Assembly (NCBI GenBank): GCA_964554335.1
Contig: CAZKOF010000017.1
Location: 1-31,307 of the forward strand
Source: UBA3263 sp964554335
GTDB taxonomy: Bacteria > Bacteroidota > Bacteroidia > Bacteroidales > Muribaculaceae
Direction of reading: 5' to 3'
Length of the DNA stretch: 31,307 bases
Below the pieces are notes generated by a model. That model made no database searches and was not told the DNA's origin. It was given only the letters and a program-made list of their open reading frames with translations. How positions within the stretch are numbered: the first letter of the stretch is position 1; each line of letters begins with the position of its first letter. This document shows, one piece after another, positions 7,478 to 15,001 of the stretch. The position numbers and the translations under genes were made by a program.

Positions 7478-7752
7478 GATTAGCTGAACGCTACAAAGAA
7501 GCCGTGGCCGAAAGGTTGCCGCTAAAGGCCTTATATCTATACGGTTCATATAGCAAAGGCAATTTCTCGCCCGACAGCGACGTAGACATCGCCGTGGTGG
7601 TTGACAGGCTTAACGACGATTATTTTGCCGACACTCCGATACTATGGACAATCAAGCGCAAAATCAGCAATCTGATTGAACCGGTCTTGCTTACCGAAGA
7701 TACCTCCAACCCTCTTTATGTCGATATTCTTAAAACCGGAATTTTAATATAG
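7456..7752 (+). CDS. MNT-type nucleotidyltransferase, probable antitoxin
   Basis: The 98-residue protein has the minimal nucleotidyltransferase core: G30-S31, ten residues, then D42-x-D44 (GSYSKGNFSPDSDVDIAV), matching GS-x10-D-x-D. MNT partners of HEPN toxins are known to neutralise them by adding AMP to a tyrosine near the HEPN active site. Whether this COG2250-type pair does so is inference. It starts inside the HEPN gene in another frame and ends 8 bp before the sugar-kinase-like gene, so the pair and the two metabolic genes may share a transcript. Confidence 0.88.
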   Translation: MDKEQAIRLAERYKEAVAERLPLKALYLYGSYSKGNFSPDSDVDIAVVVDRLNDDYFADTPILWTIKRKISNLIEPVLLTEDTSNPLYVDILKTGILI

Positions 7753-7760
7753 CAGCGGAT

Positions 7761-8558
7761 ATGATTGTTATCGGCGACGGCGGGAGCTCTAAGACAGAAT
7801 GGTGTGTGGCTCGCTCGGCCACGGATTTCCGGACATTTGAAACGCCCGGGTTCAACGCCGCGCAACTCGGCGAGGCGGAGCTGCGAACACGCCTGGGCAA
7901 GGCGCTGGCCGGACTGACTCCTGACACCATATATTACTATGGTGCCGGATGTGCAACTCCCGAGATATGCGCAAAGGTTGCCGCCGCGATGCCCGCCGGC
8001 ACGGCCGTCGAAGTGGCGTCCGATATGCTCGGGGCCGCCCGCGCGCTATATGGCCGCAAACCGGGTCTGGCGCTCATTCTCGGCACCGGGAGCAACTCAG
8101 CGATCTACGACGGCAACACCCTGACCCGCAACATGCCTCCGTTAGGATATATTCTCGGCGACGAGGGCAGCGGCGCCTCTCTCGGCCGCAGACTGCTGCG
8201 CACGTCACTGCGCTCAGGGCTGCTGCGCTCCGAGCTCGAGAGCTTCATCGGCATGGGCTACGGCGAAATCATCGACCGTGTATATCGCCAACCGGAGGCG
8301 AACCGTTTTCTGGCGTCGACGGTACCTTTCATCGTTGACCACGCAAAGCTCCTCGCCGAGGTCATCAACGCGGAGTTCGACGCACTGTTTGACGCCATAT
8401 CGTCCTACTATCCGCTACATAAGCAGCTGCGCGCCGTTGGCGGCGTAGCCTCGGCCCTGGAGCCGCAACTGCGCGCCCGTGCCGAACTCCACGGCTTCAC
8501 TATTGACCATATCAAACGACGTCCGATAGACGGACTCATAACCTACCACCTGTCATGA
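7761..8558 (+). CDS. BadF/BadG/BcrA/BcrD-family ATPase, N-acetylglucosamine-kinase-like
   Basis: The 265-residue protein has the ASKHA nucleotide-binding signatures: phosphate 1 near the N-terminus (GDGGSSKTEW, 5-14), phosphate 2 (LILGTGSNSA) and the following GYILGDEGSGASLGRR stretch, which is typical of eukaryote-like N-acetylglucosamine kinases. The likely reaction is ATP-dependent phosphorylation of an amino sugar in the cytoplasm, for example recycled cell-wall or mucin GlcNAc. The exact substrate is not visible. Its stop overlaps the serB start (ATGA), so they are coupled. It lies 8 bp downstream of the MNT gene. Confidence 0.8.
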   Translation: MIVIGDGGSSKTEWCVARSATDFRTFETPGFNAAQLGEAELRTRLGKALAGLTPDTIYYYGAGCATPEICAKVAAAMPAGTAVEVASDMLGAARALYGRKPGLALILGTGSNSAIYDGNTLTRNMPPLGYILGDEGSGASLGRRLLRTSLRSGLLRSELESFIGMGYGEIIDRVYRQPEANRFLASTVPFIVDHAKLLAEVINAEFDALFDAISSYYPLHKQLRAVGGVASALEPQLRARAELHGFTIDHIKRRPIDGLITYHLS

Positions 8559-9784
8559 AAAACAAGCAAACCGAACTCATCCTCATCAACATAACCGGAG
8601 TTGACCGCCCGGGCGTAACGTCGGCCCTCACCGGAATTCTCGGGCGCCACAACGCCTCGATTCTCGACATCGGCCAAAGCACGATTCATCATTATCTCTC
8701 GCTCGGCATTCTCATCAAGACAGACTCGGAAACTTCCGGAAAAATCCTGAAAGAACTTCTGTTCAAAGCGTCGGAGCTGAACCTGAACATCCGTTTCACG
8801 CCGACTGACGTCGATGACTACGAAGCCTGGGTCAACATGCAGGGCAAGAGCCGCTGGATTATCACGATGCTCGGCCGACGGCTGACAGCCGACCACATCG
8901 CCAAGCTAACCGCCGAAGTGGCGGCCGAAGGGTTGAACATCGAGAACATCAAGCGACTGACCGGACGCATATCGCTGACCCACACCGACGACGCCACCTC
9001 GAAGACATGTATAGAGATGGCCGTGCGCGGCAATCCCGCCGACCGCAGCGGCCTGAGCCGCCGCTTCCTCGAAATCGCGTCGAACAACGACGTTGACATC
9101 TCCTTTCAGGAAGACAACGTTTTCCGCCGCACGCGCCGGCTCATCTGCTTCGACATGGACTCTACTCTCATAGAAACCGAGGTCATCGACGAACTGGCAA
9201 TGCGCGCAGGCGTCGGCGACCGGGTCAAAGCCATCACCGAACGCGCCATGCGTGGCGAAATCGACTTCACGGAGAGCTTCACCGAGCGCGTGGCCCTGCT
9301 GAAAGGCCTCGACATCGGCGTCATGCAAGACATTGCCGAACACCTTCCCATAACCGAAGGTCTGGAGCGCATGATGACCGTGCTGAAGCGCGCGGGTTAC
9401 AAGACGGCAATCCTCTCGGGCGGCTTCACATATTTCGGAGACTACCTACGCCGCAAGTATGGCTTCGACTATGTCTATGCCAACGAGCTGGAGGTCGACG
9501 AAACCGGCCACCTCACAGGCCGCTACGTCGGCGAAGTTGTCGACGGTCGACGCAAAGCCGAACTCCTGCGCCTGCTCGCCCAGGTCGAAAACGTCAATAT
9601 TGCCCAGACCATTGCCGTTGGCGACGGCGCCAACGACCTGCCGATGCTCGCAACCGCAGGCCTCGGCATCGCCTTCCACGCCAAGCCCAAAGTCAAGCAA
9701 AACGCCGACCAAAGTCTCTCGACCATCGGCCTCGACGGCGTGCTCTACTTCCTCGGCTTCAAAGACTCCTTCATGGAGAAATAG
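8555..9784 (+). CDS. serB: phosphoserine phosphatase with N-terminal ACT region
   Basis: The 409-residue enzyme dephosphorylates O-phospho-L-serine in the last step of serine synthesis. Residues 8-90 are an ACT domain (ITGVDRPGVTSALTGIL) and 100-185 look like a second ACT-like region. The HAD phosphatase follows: D200-M-D202-S-T (nucleophile and acid/base), S288-G-G, K334, and GDGANDLPM with D357 and D361. The length agrees with two-ACT SerB proteins such as those of actinobacteria. A perfect 10-bp hairpin overlaps its stop codon. Confidence 0.95.
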   Translation: MKNKQTELILINITGVDRPGVTSALTGILGRHNASILDIGQSTIHHYLSLGILIKTDSETSGKILKELLFKASELNLNIRFTPTDVDDYEAWVNMQGKSRWIITMLGRRLTADHIAKLTAEVAAEGLNIENIKRLTGRISLTHTDDATSKTCIEMAVRGNPADRSGLSRRFLEIASNNDVDISFQEDNVFRRTRRLICFDMDSTLIETEVIDELAMRAGVGDRVKAITERAMRGEIDFTESFTERVALLKGLDIGVMQDIAEHLPITEGLERMMTVLKRAGYKTAILSGGFTYFGDYLRRKYGFDYVYANELEVDETGHLTGRYVGEVVDGRRKAELLRLLAQVENVNIAQTIAVGDGANDLPMLATAGLGIAFHAKPKVKQNADQSLSTIGLDGVLYFLGFKDSFMEK

Positions 9785-9803
9785 TTGCTTAAGGCAACTA
9801 TTT
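9779..9803 (+). terminator. hairpin terminator at the serB stop
   Basis: AAATAGTTGC and GCAACTATTT pair perfectly over 10 bp around the loop TTAAG, and the serB TAG is inside the left arm. The stem is followed by TTTC rather than a long T run, so termination may be only moderate. Confidence 0.6.
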
Positions 9804-9810
9804 CTCAGTT

Positions 9811-9838
9811 GGCAATAGACAGTGGGCAATGGGCAGTG
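9811..9838. repeat. 14-bp tandem repeat
   Basis: GGCAATAGACAGTG (9811-9824) is followed directly by GGCAATGGGCAGTG (9825-9838), which differs at two positions. It is non-coding. Confidence 0.7.
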
Positions 9839-9848
9839 GCCGCAAACG

Positions 9849-9897
9849 TTTTAACTTTTAACTTTTCATTTTTAACTTTTAATTTTTCATTTTTCAT
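9849..9897. repeat. seven TTTTMAY heptanucleotide repeats before mscL
   Basis: Seven uninterrupted 7-mers in the order TTTTAAC, TTTTAAC, TTTTCAT, TTTTAAC, TTTTAAT, TTTTCAT, TTTTCAT end 6 bp before the mscL ATG. No separate promoter box is visible here, so the tract may form part of the mscL leader or promoter. Confidence 0.85.
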
Positions 9898-9903
9898 TTC
9901 CCC

Positions 9904-10329
9904 ATGAGTTTCTTAGCAGACTTCAAAGCCTTTGCAATGAAGGGCAACATCATCGACATGGCAGTCGGCGTCATCATCGGCGGCGCTTTCGGCAAAATCG
10001 TATCCTCACTCGTTAACGACGTGATCATGCCCTGCATCGGCATCCTGACCGGCGGCATCAACTTCACCGGACTCAAAGCCGTGCTCCACGAAGCCGTTCT
10101 CGATCCCACGACTCAGGAGGTCGTCAAGGAGGCCGTGACCCTCAACTACGGCATGTTCATCCAAAACGTTATTGACTTTCTCATCATCGCGTTCTCCATC
10201 TTCATGGCCCTGAAAGTCATCGTGAAGTTCAAGAAAGAGGAGGCCGCAGCTCCCGCGCCCGCCCCCGCTCCTTCAAAAGAAGAGGTGCTTCTGACCGAAA
10301 TCCGCGACCTGCTGAAAGAGAAAAAATAA
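9904..10329 (+). CDS. mscL: large-conductance mechanosensitive channel
   Basis: The 141-residue inner-membrane protein opens on membrane tension to release solutes on hypo-osmotic shock. It has the conserved N-terminal amphipathic FLADFKAFAMKGNIIDMAVGVIIG, a first membrane helix (about 14-42), a periplasmic loop, a second helix (about 80-103) and a charged C-terminal bundle helix after an Ala/Pro linker (residues 113-124). murI follows after 2 bp, indicating cotranscription. Confidence 0.96.
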   Translation: MSFLADFKAFAMKGNIIDMAVGVIIGGAFGKIVSSLVNDVIMPCIGILTGGINFTGLKAVLHEAVLDPTTQEVVKEAVTLNYGMFIQNVIDFLIIAFSIFMALKVIVKFKKEEAAAPAPAPAPSKEEVLLTEIRDLLKEKK

Positions 10330-10331
10330 GA

Positions 10332-11171
10332 GTGGAGTTCGCCGACATCCATACACCGGGTCCTATCGGAGTTTTCGATAGCGGCTACGGGGGACTCACC
10401 ATCCTCGAGGGCATACGCCGGCTCATGCCCGGGAATGACTATCTCTATCTGGGCGACAACGCCCGGGCTCCTTATGGCACGCGCTCGTTCGAAGTTGTCT
10501 ATCAGTTCACGCTCCAGGCCGTCAGGCGCATGTTTGAGCTCGGCTGCCAACTGATAATCCTCGGATGTAACACGGCGTCGGCAAAGGCATTGCGCACCAT
10601 TCAACAACGCGACCTGCCCGTCCTGGCGCCTCAGCGCCGTGTTCTCGGCGTCATACGCCCGACGGTCGAAGCCATCGGCGAATATACCCGCACGGGCCAC
10701 ATCGGCATCTTCGGCACCCCCGGAACCATCCGATCCGAAAGCTACAACCTCGAAATCGCCAAACTATATCCCGATTTCGTCACCACGGGCCAGGCCTGCC
10801 CCCTGTGGGTCCCCCTGGTCGAAAACCGCGAGTTCGACACCCCCGGGGCCGACTACTTCGTTGAAAAATATATCGACACCCTGCTCCACCGCGACCCGCT
10901 GATTGACACGACCCTGCTCGGCTGCACCCACTACCCCCTGCTGCTGCGCAAAATCCGCAAGTACATGCCCCCGCAGGTCAAGATTGTGACTCAGGGCGAC
11001 ATCGTGGCCCGCTCGCTCCGCGACTATCTGCAGCGCCACCCCGAAATGAACGCCCGGGTCAGCAAAAACGGCCGCACGGAATATCTGACCACCGAAAGCG
11101 CAGAGAAATTCTCGGAAATGGGCACTCTCTTCCTTGCCAACCCCATTACGGCCAAAAGCATAACCCTATGA
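10332..11171 (+). CDS. murI: glutamate racemase
   Basis: The 279-residue enzyme converts L- to D-glutamate for peptidoglycan. The two catalytic cysteines are in GCNTASA (C79) and GCTHYPL (C198, with H200). D16-S17-G of the conserved FDSGYGG is present near the N-terminus. The start is GTG, 2 bp after the mscL stop; the frame gives no better ATG before the FDSG motif. It overlaps dusB by 4 bp. Confidence 0.95.
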   Translation: MEFADIHTPGPIGVFDSGYGGLTILEGIRRLMPGNDYLYLGDNARAPYGTRSFEVVYQFTLQAVRRMFELGCQLIILGCNTASAKALRTIQQRDLPVLAPQRRVLGVIRPTVEAIGEYTRTGHIGIFGTPGTIRSESYNLEIAKLYPDFVTTGQACPLWVPLVENREFDTPGADYFVEKYIDTLLHRDPLIDTTLLGCTHYPLLLRKIRKYMPPQVKIVTQGDIVARSLRDYLQRHPEMNARVSKNGRTEYLTTESAEKFSEMGTLFLANPITAKSITL

Positions 11172-12130
11172 CAATCGGCAACATAAATCTCGGCGACCGC
11201 CCCATCATGCTCGCGCCGATGGAGGACGTCACCGACGGCTCTTTCCGCCTCATCGCCAAAGAGAACGGCGCCGACATGGTCTACACGGAGTTTGTCAGCG
11301 CCGACGCCCTCATACGCGACATCGCCGCAACCACCCGCAAGCTCCGCATCGACCCGCGCGAACGCCCCGTGGCCATCCAGATATATGGCCGCGAAGCCGA
11401 CGTCATGGTCCGGGCCGCGAAGATTGTTGAAGAAGCACGCCCCGACATTCTCGACATCAACTTCGGCTGCCCCGTCAAGAAAGTCGCAGGCAAAGGCGCC
11501 GGCGCCGGGCTGCTGCGCGACGTTCCGAAAATGCTCGAAATCACCCGTGCCGTGGTCAACGCGGTCAGCATCCCCGTGACCGTCAAGACCCGCCTCGGCT
11601 GGGATCACGAGGACAAAATCATTGTTGAACTCGCCGAACAACTTCAAGACTGCGGAATAGCAGCGTTGACAGTCCACGGCCGCACGCGCTCGCAAATGTA
11701 CACCGGCACGGCCGACTGGGAAATGATTGCCCGCGTCAAGGAGAACCCGCGACTGCGCATCCCCCTGATCGGCAACGGCGACATTGCAACCCCGCGTCAG
11801 GTCGACGAGGCCTTCAGTCGCTACGGTGTCGACGGCATCATGGTCGGTCGCGCCGCAATCGGCGCGCCCTGGATTTTCCACGAACTCAAGACCGGCCGGC
11901 CAATCGACATCCACCGTCAGTTCGACTATCTCCGTCGCCAGATTAACGAAAGCGTCGAACGCATCGACCTCGTGCGCGGCATTCTCCACATCCGCCGCCA
12001 CCTCGCCGTCACCCCTCTGTTCAAAGGTATCCCCAACTTCCGCCAAACACGCATCAAGATGCTCCGGACCCCGGACCCCGACTCACTCCTCGAACTCATA
12101 AACCAGGTAGAAAATGACTATTATGCTTAA
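11168..12130 (+). CDS. dusB: tRNA-dihydrouridine synthase (DusB type)
   Basis: The 320-residue flavoenzyme reduces uridine to dihydrouridine in the tRNA D-loop, using FMN and NADPH. Signatures are MLAPMEDVTD (14-23), FGCPVKKV with catalytic C101, K residues in KTRLGWD, and the phosphate-binding GNGDI ... MVGRAAIGAPW region. It is slightly shorter than E. coli DusB at the C-terminus but covers the TIM barrel and the start of the helical domain. Its start overlaps the murI stop and its end overlaps the next gene by 17 bp. Confidence 0.94.
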   Translation: MTIGNINLGDRPIMLAPMEDVTDGSFRLIAKENGADMVYTEFVSADALIRDIAATTRKLRIDPRERPVAIQIYGREADVMVRAAKIVEEARPDILDINFGCPVKKVAGKGAGAGLLRDVPKMLEITRAVVNAVSIPVTVKTRLGWDHEDKIIVELAEQLQDCGIAALTVHGRTRSQMYTGTADWEMIARVKENPRLRIPLIGNGDIATPRQVDEAFSRYGVDGIMVGRAAIGAPWIFHELKTGRPIDIHRQFDYLRRQINESVERIDLVRGILHIRRHLAVTPLFKGIPNFRQTRIKMLRTPDPDSLLELINQVENDYYA

Positions 12131-12839
12131 ACGAACAATCAACACCCTGCTCATCGCAGCCCTCGCAGCCCTCGGCGCCGCAGCCGAATCACAAGCCTTC
12201 AAAGTCGACCGCTTCCAGCGTCTGAAGGTCACCGGCCCCCTTGACGTCGACTGCATCTACTGCCCCGACTCCGTGGGCACCATCATCGTAGATGCCCCCG
12301 TGCCCTCACAGATGCCCTGGGTCGACGCTCAGGTCAAAGGCGACAAACTCAAACTCCGCCTCATACTCCCCGACGACATGCGCATGGGCGTCGTCGACGC
12401 TCCGGGCGAACTCCCCTCGGTCCGCGTCTACACCAACTACCTCACCTCCGTTGAAAACGAAGGCGACAGCACCGTACGCGTCATGACCGCAACCAACGTT
12501 CCCGAGTTCAAAGCCGTGCTTATCGGCAACGGACGCCTCAGCGTGCGCGGCATCGACGCCGAAAAACTCTCCGGCAAAGTGCTTGCCGGCCGCGGAATAA
12601 TGGTGCTCAACGGCAACGCCGACCGCGCGACATTCAAACTCGCCGGAGTCGGCACCATACAAGCCGACGGCTTAACATGCCGTGAAGCCACAGTGCGCAA
12701 CACCGGCACCGGCACCATAGGAGTCCACGCAACCGAAAAACTCAAGATTTCAGGCCTCGGCTCCGGAACAGTCTACGTCAAAGGCACTCCCGACATCAAA
12801 AAACACGCTGCCGGCATCAAAGTACAGCCCATCGAGTAA
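12114..12839 (+). CDS. exported DUF2807 (GIN-domain) protein
   Basis: The 241-residue product has a signal peptide (about 1-24, ending ALGAAAES). It continues as a beta-solenoid with alternating small residues, typical of the putative auto-transporter adhesin/GIN family (DUF2807). FQRLKVTGPLDVDCIY near the start and repeated turns such as GNGRLSVRGI, GVGTIQADGL and GSGTVYVKGT are characteristic. It acts outside the cytoplasm; the role is unknown. Either ATG 12114 or ATG 12123 may be used; both overlap dusB. It ends the mscL-murI-dusB cluster. Confidence 0.82.
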   Translation: MTIMLKRTINTLLIAALAALGAAAESQAFKVDRFQRLKVTGPLDVDCIYCPDSVGTIIVDAPVPSQMPWVDAQVKGDKLKLRLILPDDMRMGVVDAPGELPSVRVYTNYLTSVENEGDSTVRVMTATNVPEFKAVLIGNGRLSVRGIDAEKLSGKVLAGRGIMVLNGNADRATFKLAGVGTIQADGLTCREATVRNTGTGTIGVHATEKLKISGLGSGTVYVKGTPDIKKHAAGIKVQPIE

Positions 12840-12879
12840 GCGTTAACACAATTTAACCAATCGGGGGTATTTCTTAAAT

Positions 12880-12921
12880 AATGTGTAAATTTGCAGCGAC
12901 ATTCGCTGCATTCTACACATT
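12880..12921. promoter_or_regulatory. 42-bp nested palindrome over promoter and start region
   Basis: AATGTGTA (12880-12887) mirrors TACACATT (12914-12921). Inside it GCAGCG (12893-12898) mirrors CGCTGC (12904-12909) around ACATT. The palindrome covers the -7 box and ends directly at the ATG. It is a candidate operator for the five-gene envelope operon. Confidence 0.55.
12886..12893 (+). promoter_or_regulatory. -7 promoter element of the caspase-like operon
   Basis: TAAATTTG matches TAnnTTTG and lies 29 bp before the ATG at 12922. No TTTG -33 box at the proper distance is seen, suggesting dependence on an activator or weak basal use. Confidence 0.6.
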
Positions 12922-14988
12922 ATGTTCACACATATTTACAAATATCTGCTCGTCGTCATCGCAGCGACGGGGCCTTTAACGGCCGGCGCCGATGTTGAGG
13001 TCAGCAAGACGCTGACTTTCAAGTTTTCCCAACCGCAGAAACTGCTTGACAACCACGGCTATGCCGCGTTTGTCAGCGACGGAAAGGCCGCCTACAACAT
13101 GCGCGGCTTCGAACTGTTGCATCCCGGCGGCGAACTCCGCTCCCTGAAGGTCAACCCCGCGGGCTACTCCTTTGCAACCCTCTCGGGCAAAGGAAAGAAA
13201 TTCAAAGTAACGGTTGCCCCCGTCAACGCCACGAAGAAAGTGAAGACCGTGCTTGACGGGCTGACCTCTCCAAGCGCGATTGCCTACACCCCCGATAGCC
13301 GCCGGCTCGTGGTTGCCGACGACGGCAGGCTGAAATTTTTCGACTCCAAGACTCTTGTCCGCGAGCAGCGCGAAATCGCCCTGTCGGGCAGTCCGTCGGA
13401 ACTCGCAATGAGTCCCAACGGCTATTTCGCCGCCGCAATATATCCCGGTCGTGTCGACATTATCAACCTCTCTGACGGAACGCTGCGGACCTCCCTCCCG
13501 ACCGAGGGTGTACCCGCGGTTGCGTTCTCGCCCTCATCGGCCCGCCTGGCTGTAATCGACGGCTCGGCAACCCTACGGATTTTCACAACCGCCGACTTCA
13601 TGACCGAAAAGAGCATTCAGGGCATAACCGATGCCGCAACGGTCTTTTTCCACCCCGACGAAAACTACGTCGGCTACGCTGCCGACGGCAACCGCGTGCA
13701 ATTCGTTAACCTCTTTGACCTCAGCGATCGTCCCGCAGTCTACTCCGCCGGCGTCAGCGCCGCACGCTTTTTGACCGACGGCCACGGCAACCTATACCTC
13801 GCCGACCTGACCCCTCAGGCGCTGCACTACCGCCTGACCGCCGGCTTCACGCCCAACTATGGCAACATGCTCAACCAAATGGTCGAGCAGCGCATGAACG
13901 AATGGATGAAGATGCGCCCGGGCGAGACCGAACTGGAGTTCCGCGAGCGCGTAAATGCCGAAAGCATCGCCCGCCGGCGCTCGATGTTTGCCAACGAAGC
14001 CGCCACAGAACTCGCCTTGACCGCCGGCCTCGGCTCGTTCGGCGACGCCGTGCTCGGCAACTACAACCCCACGACCGGCACCCTGGTCATTTCCCTCGGC
14101 GGAATGCCCGACATCTACCTGACCGTGCCGCAGGAAGACATGGCCGGCTTCGGCGACGGAAACAACCTGCAATACAACGACCCTGTCTTCTCCGTCACCC
14201 CGGCCAACACTTTCGAACTCATCTACGTTTCCGTTTTCAACCCGACCAACGGAAAGACCTACGTCTTTGACAATCTCGACAAACAGAACCTCGACTTCCT
14301 GACCGCGGGCGACGGCTTTGTCTCGCTTGACCTCATCATGCAATCCTCGCGCGAGGACGTGCTGCTCAACAACATCAAAGACTCCATTCTGAAAGACGCC
14401 AAAGCAAAAAGAGTTCTTTCGGACTACACGACCATCGACGTCAACACCAACATCATCCCGACAGTCAACGCCGCCGGACAACGAATCCGCAACTATCGCG
14501 TCGACTTCACCTACAACGTCGCCCCCGAAGGCTCCGCGACCGAAGACTTCGCCCCGGGACGGTATAAGATTGCCGACTCACACGCCGCCGAATCGATGCT
14601 CAAAATCATTGCACAAGCATTCGCCGACGAATTTGCCGGCTACCTCCAACCCGGAAAGGAGCTTATTATCGACATCACCGGCAGCGCCGACGCCCTTCCG
14701 ATTCGCGGCGCCCTGGCCTATGACGGCAACCTCGGCGAGTTCACCGACGAACCCTGCTTTATCAACAATTCGCTGACAACCCTGACCGTCACACGGGCAA
14801 CGGGCATTTCCGACAATGAACAGTTGGCGTTCATGCGCGCCGTGGCCGTCAAGTCAGACCTCGAAAAGCAGATGTCGGCGCTCAACGGCATGAAAGTCAC
14901 CTTCAGGCCCCACATCGAGGTTGCCGAAAGTGCCGGAGCGCAATATCGCCGCATCAGTGTCTCGCTGGTTTTCGTAGACGCATTCTAA
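12922..14988 (+). CDS. exported WD40/YVTN-like beta-propeller protein with OmpA-like tail
   Basis: The 688-residue product has a signal peptide (about 1-23). Residues 40-310 carry propeller-type blades (AIAYTPDSRRLVVADDGRLKFFDS, LAMSPNGYFAAAIY, VAFSPSSARLAVIDGSATLRIFT). A charged helical segment follows (318-362, MRPGETELEFRERVNAES), then a beta-rich domain (370-540). The C-terminal 545-688 has IDITGSADALPI followed by a helix with RAVAVKSDLEKQ, weakly like OmpA/MotB peptidoglycan-binding domains. It is first in a five-gene run, with the caspase-like gene 13 bp downstream. It may act as an envelope sensor or scaffold; this is inference from architecture and context. Confidence 0.75.
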   Translation: MFTHIYKYLLVVIAATGPLTAGADVEVSKTLTFKFSQPQKLLDNHGYAAFVSDGKAAYNMRGFELLHPGGELRSLKVNPAGYSFATLSGKGKKFKVTVAPVNATKKVKTVLDGLTSPSAIAYTPDSRRLVVADDGRLKFFDSKTLVREQREIALSGSPSELAMSPNGYFAAAIYPGRVDIINLSDGTLRTSLPTEGVPAVAFSPSSARLAVIDGSATLRIFTTADFMTEKSIQGITDAATVFFHPDENYVGYAADGNRVQFVNLFDLSDRPAVYSAGVSAARFLTDGHGNLYLADLTPQALHYRLTAGFTPNYGNMLNQMVEQRMNEWMKMRPGETELEFRERVNAESIARRRSMFANEAATELALTAGLGSFGDAVLGNYNPTTGTLVISLGGMPDIYLTVPQEDMAGFGDGNNLQYNDPVFSVTPANTFELIYVSVFNPTNGKTYVFDNLDKQNLDFLTAGDGFVSLDLIMQSSREDVLLNNIKDSILKDAKAKRVLSDYTTIDVNTNIIPTVNAAGQRIRNYRVDFTYNVAPEGSATEDFAPGRYKIADSHAAESMLKIIAQAFADEFAGYLQPGKELIIDITGSADALPIRGALAYDGNLGEFTDEPCFINNSLTTLTVTRATGISDNEQLAFMRAVAVKSDLEKQMSALNGMKVTFRPHIEVAESAGAQYRRISVSLVFVDAF

Positions 14989-15001
14989 TTCCCCCGCACA
15001 T

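Noticed and set aside
11024..12046. Minus-strand open frame of 340 codons
   Set aside because: It lies opposite dusB, whose product has clear catalytic motifs; the composition is that of a shadow frame in GC-rich DNA.
13792..14481. Minus-strand open frame of 229 codons
   Set aside because: Antisense to the beta-propeller gene; no start context or domain.
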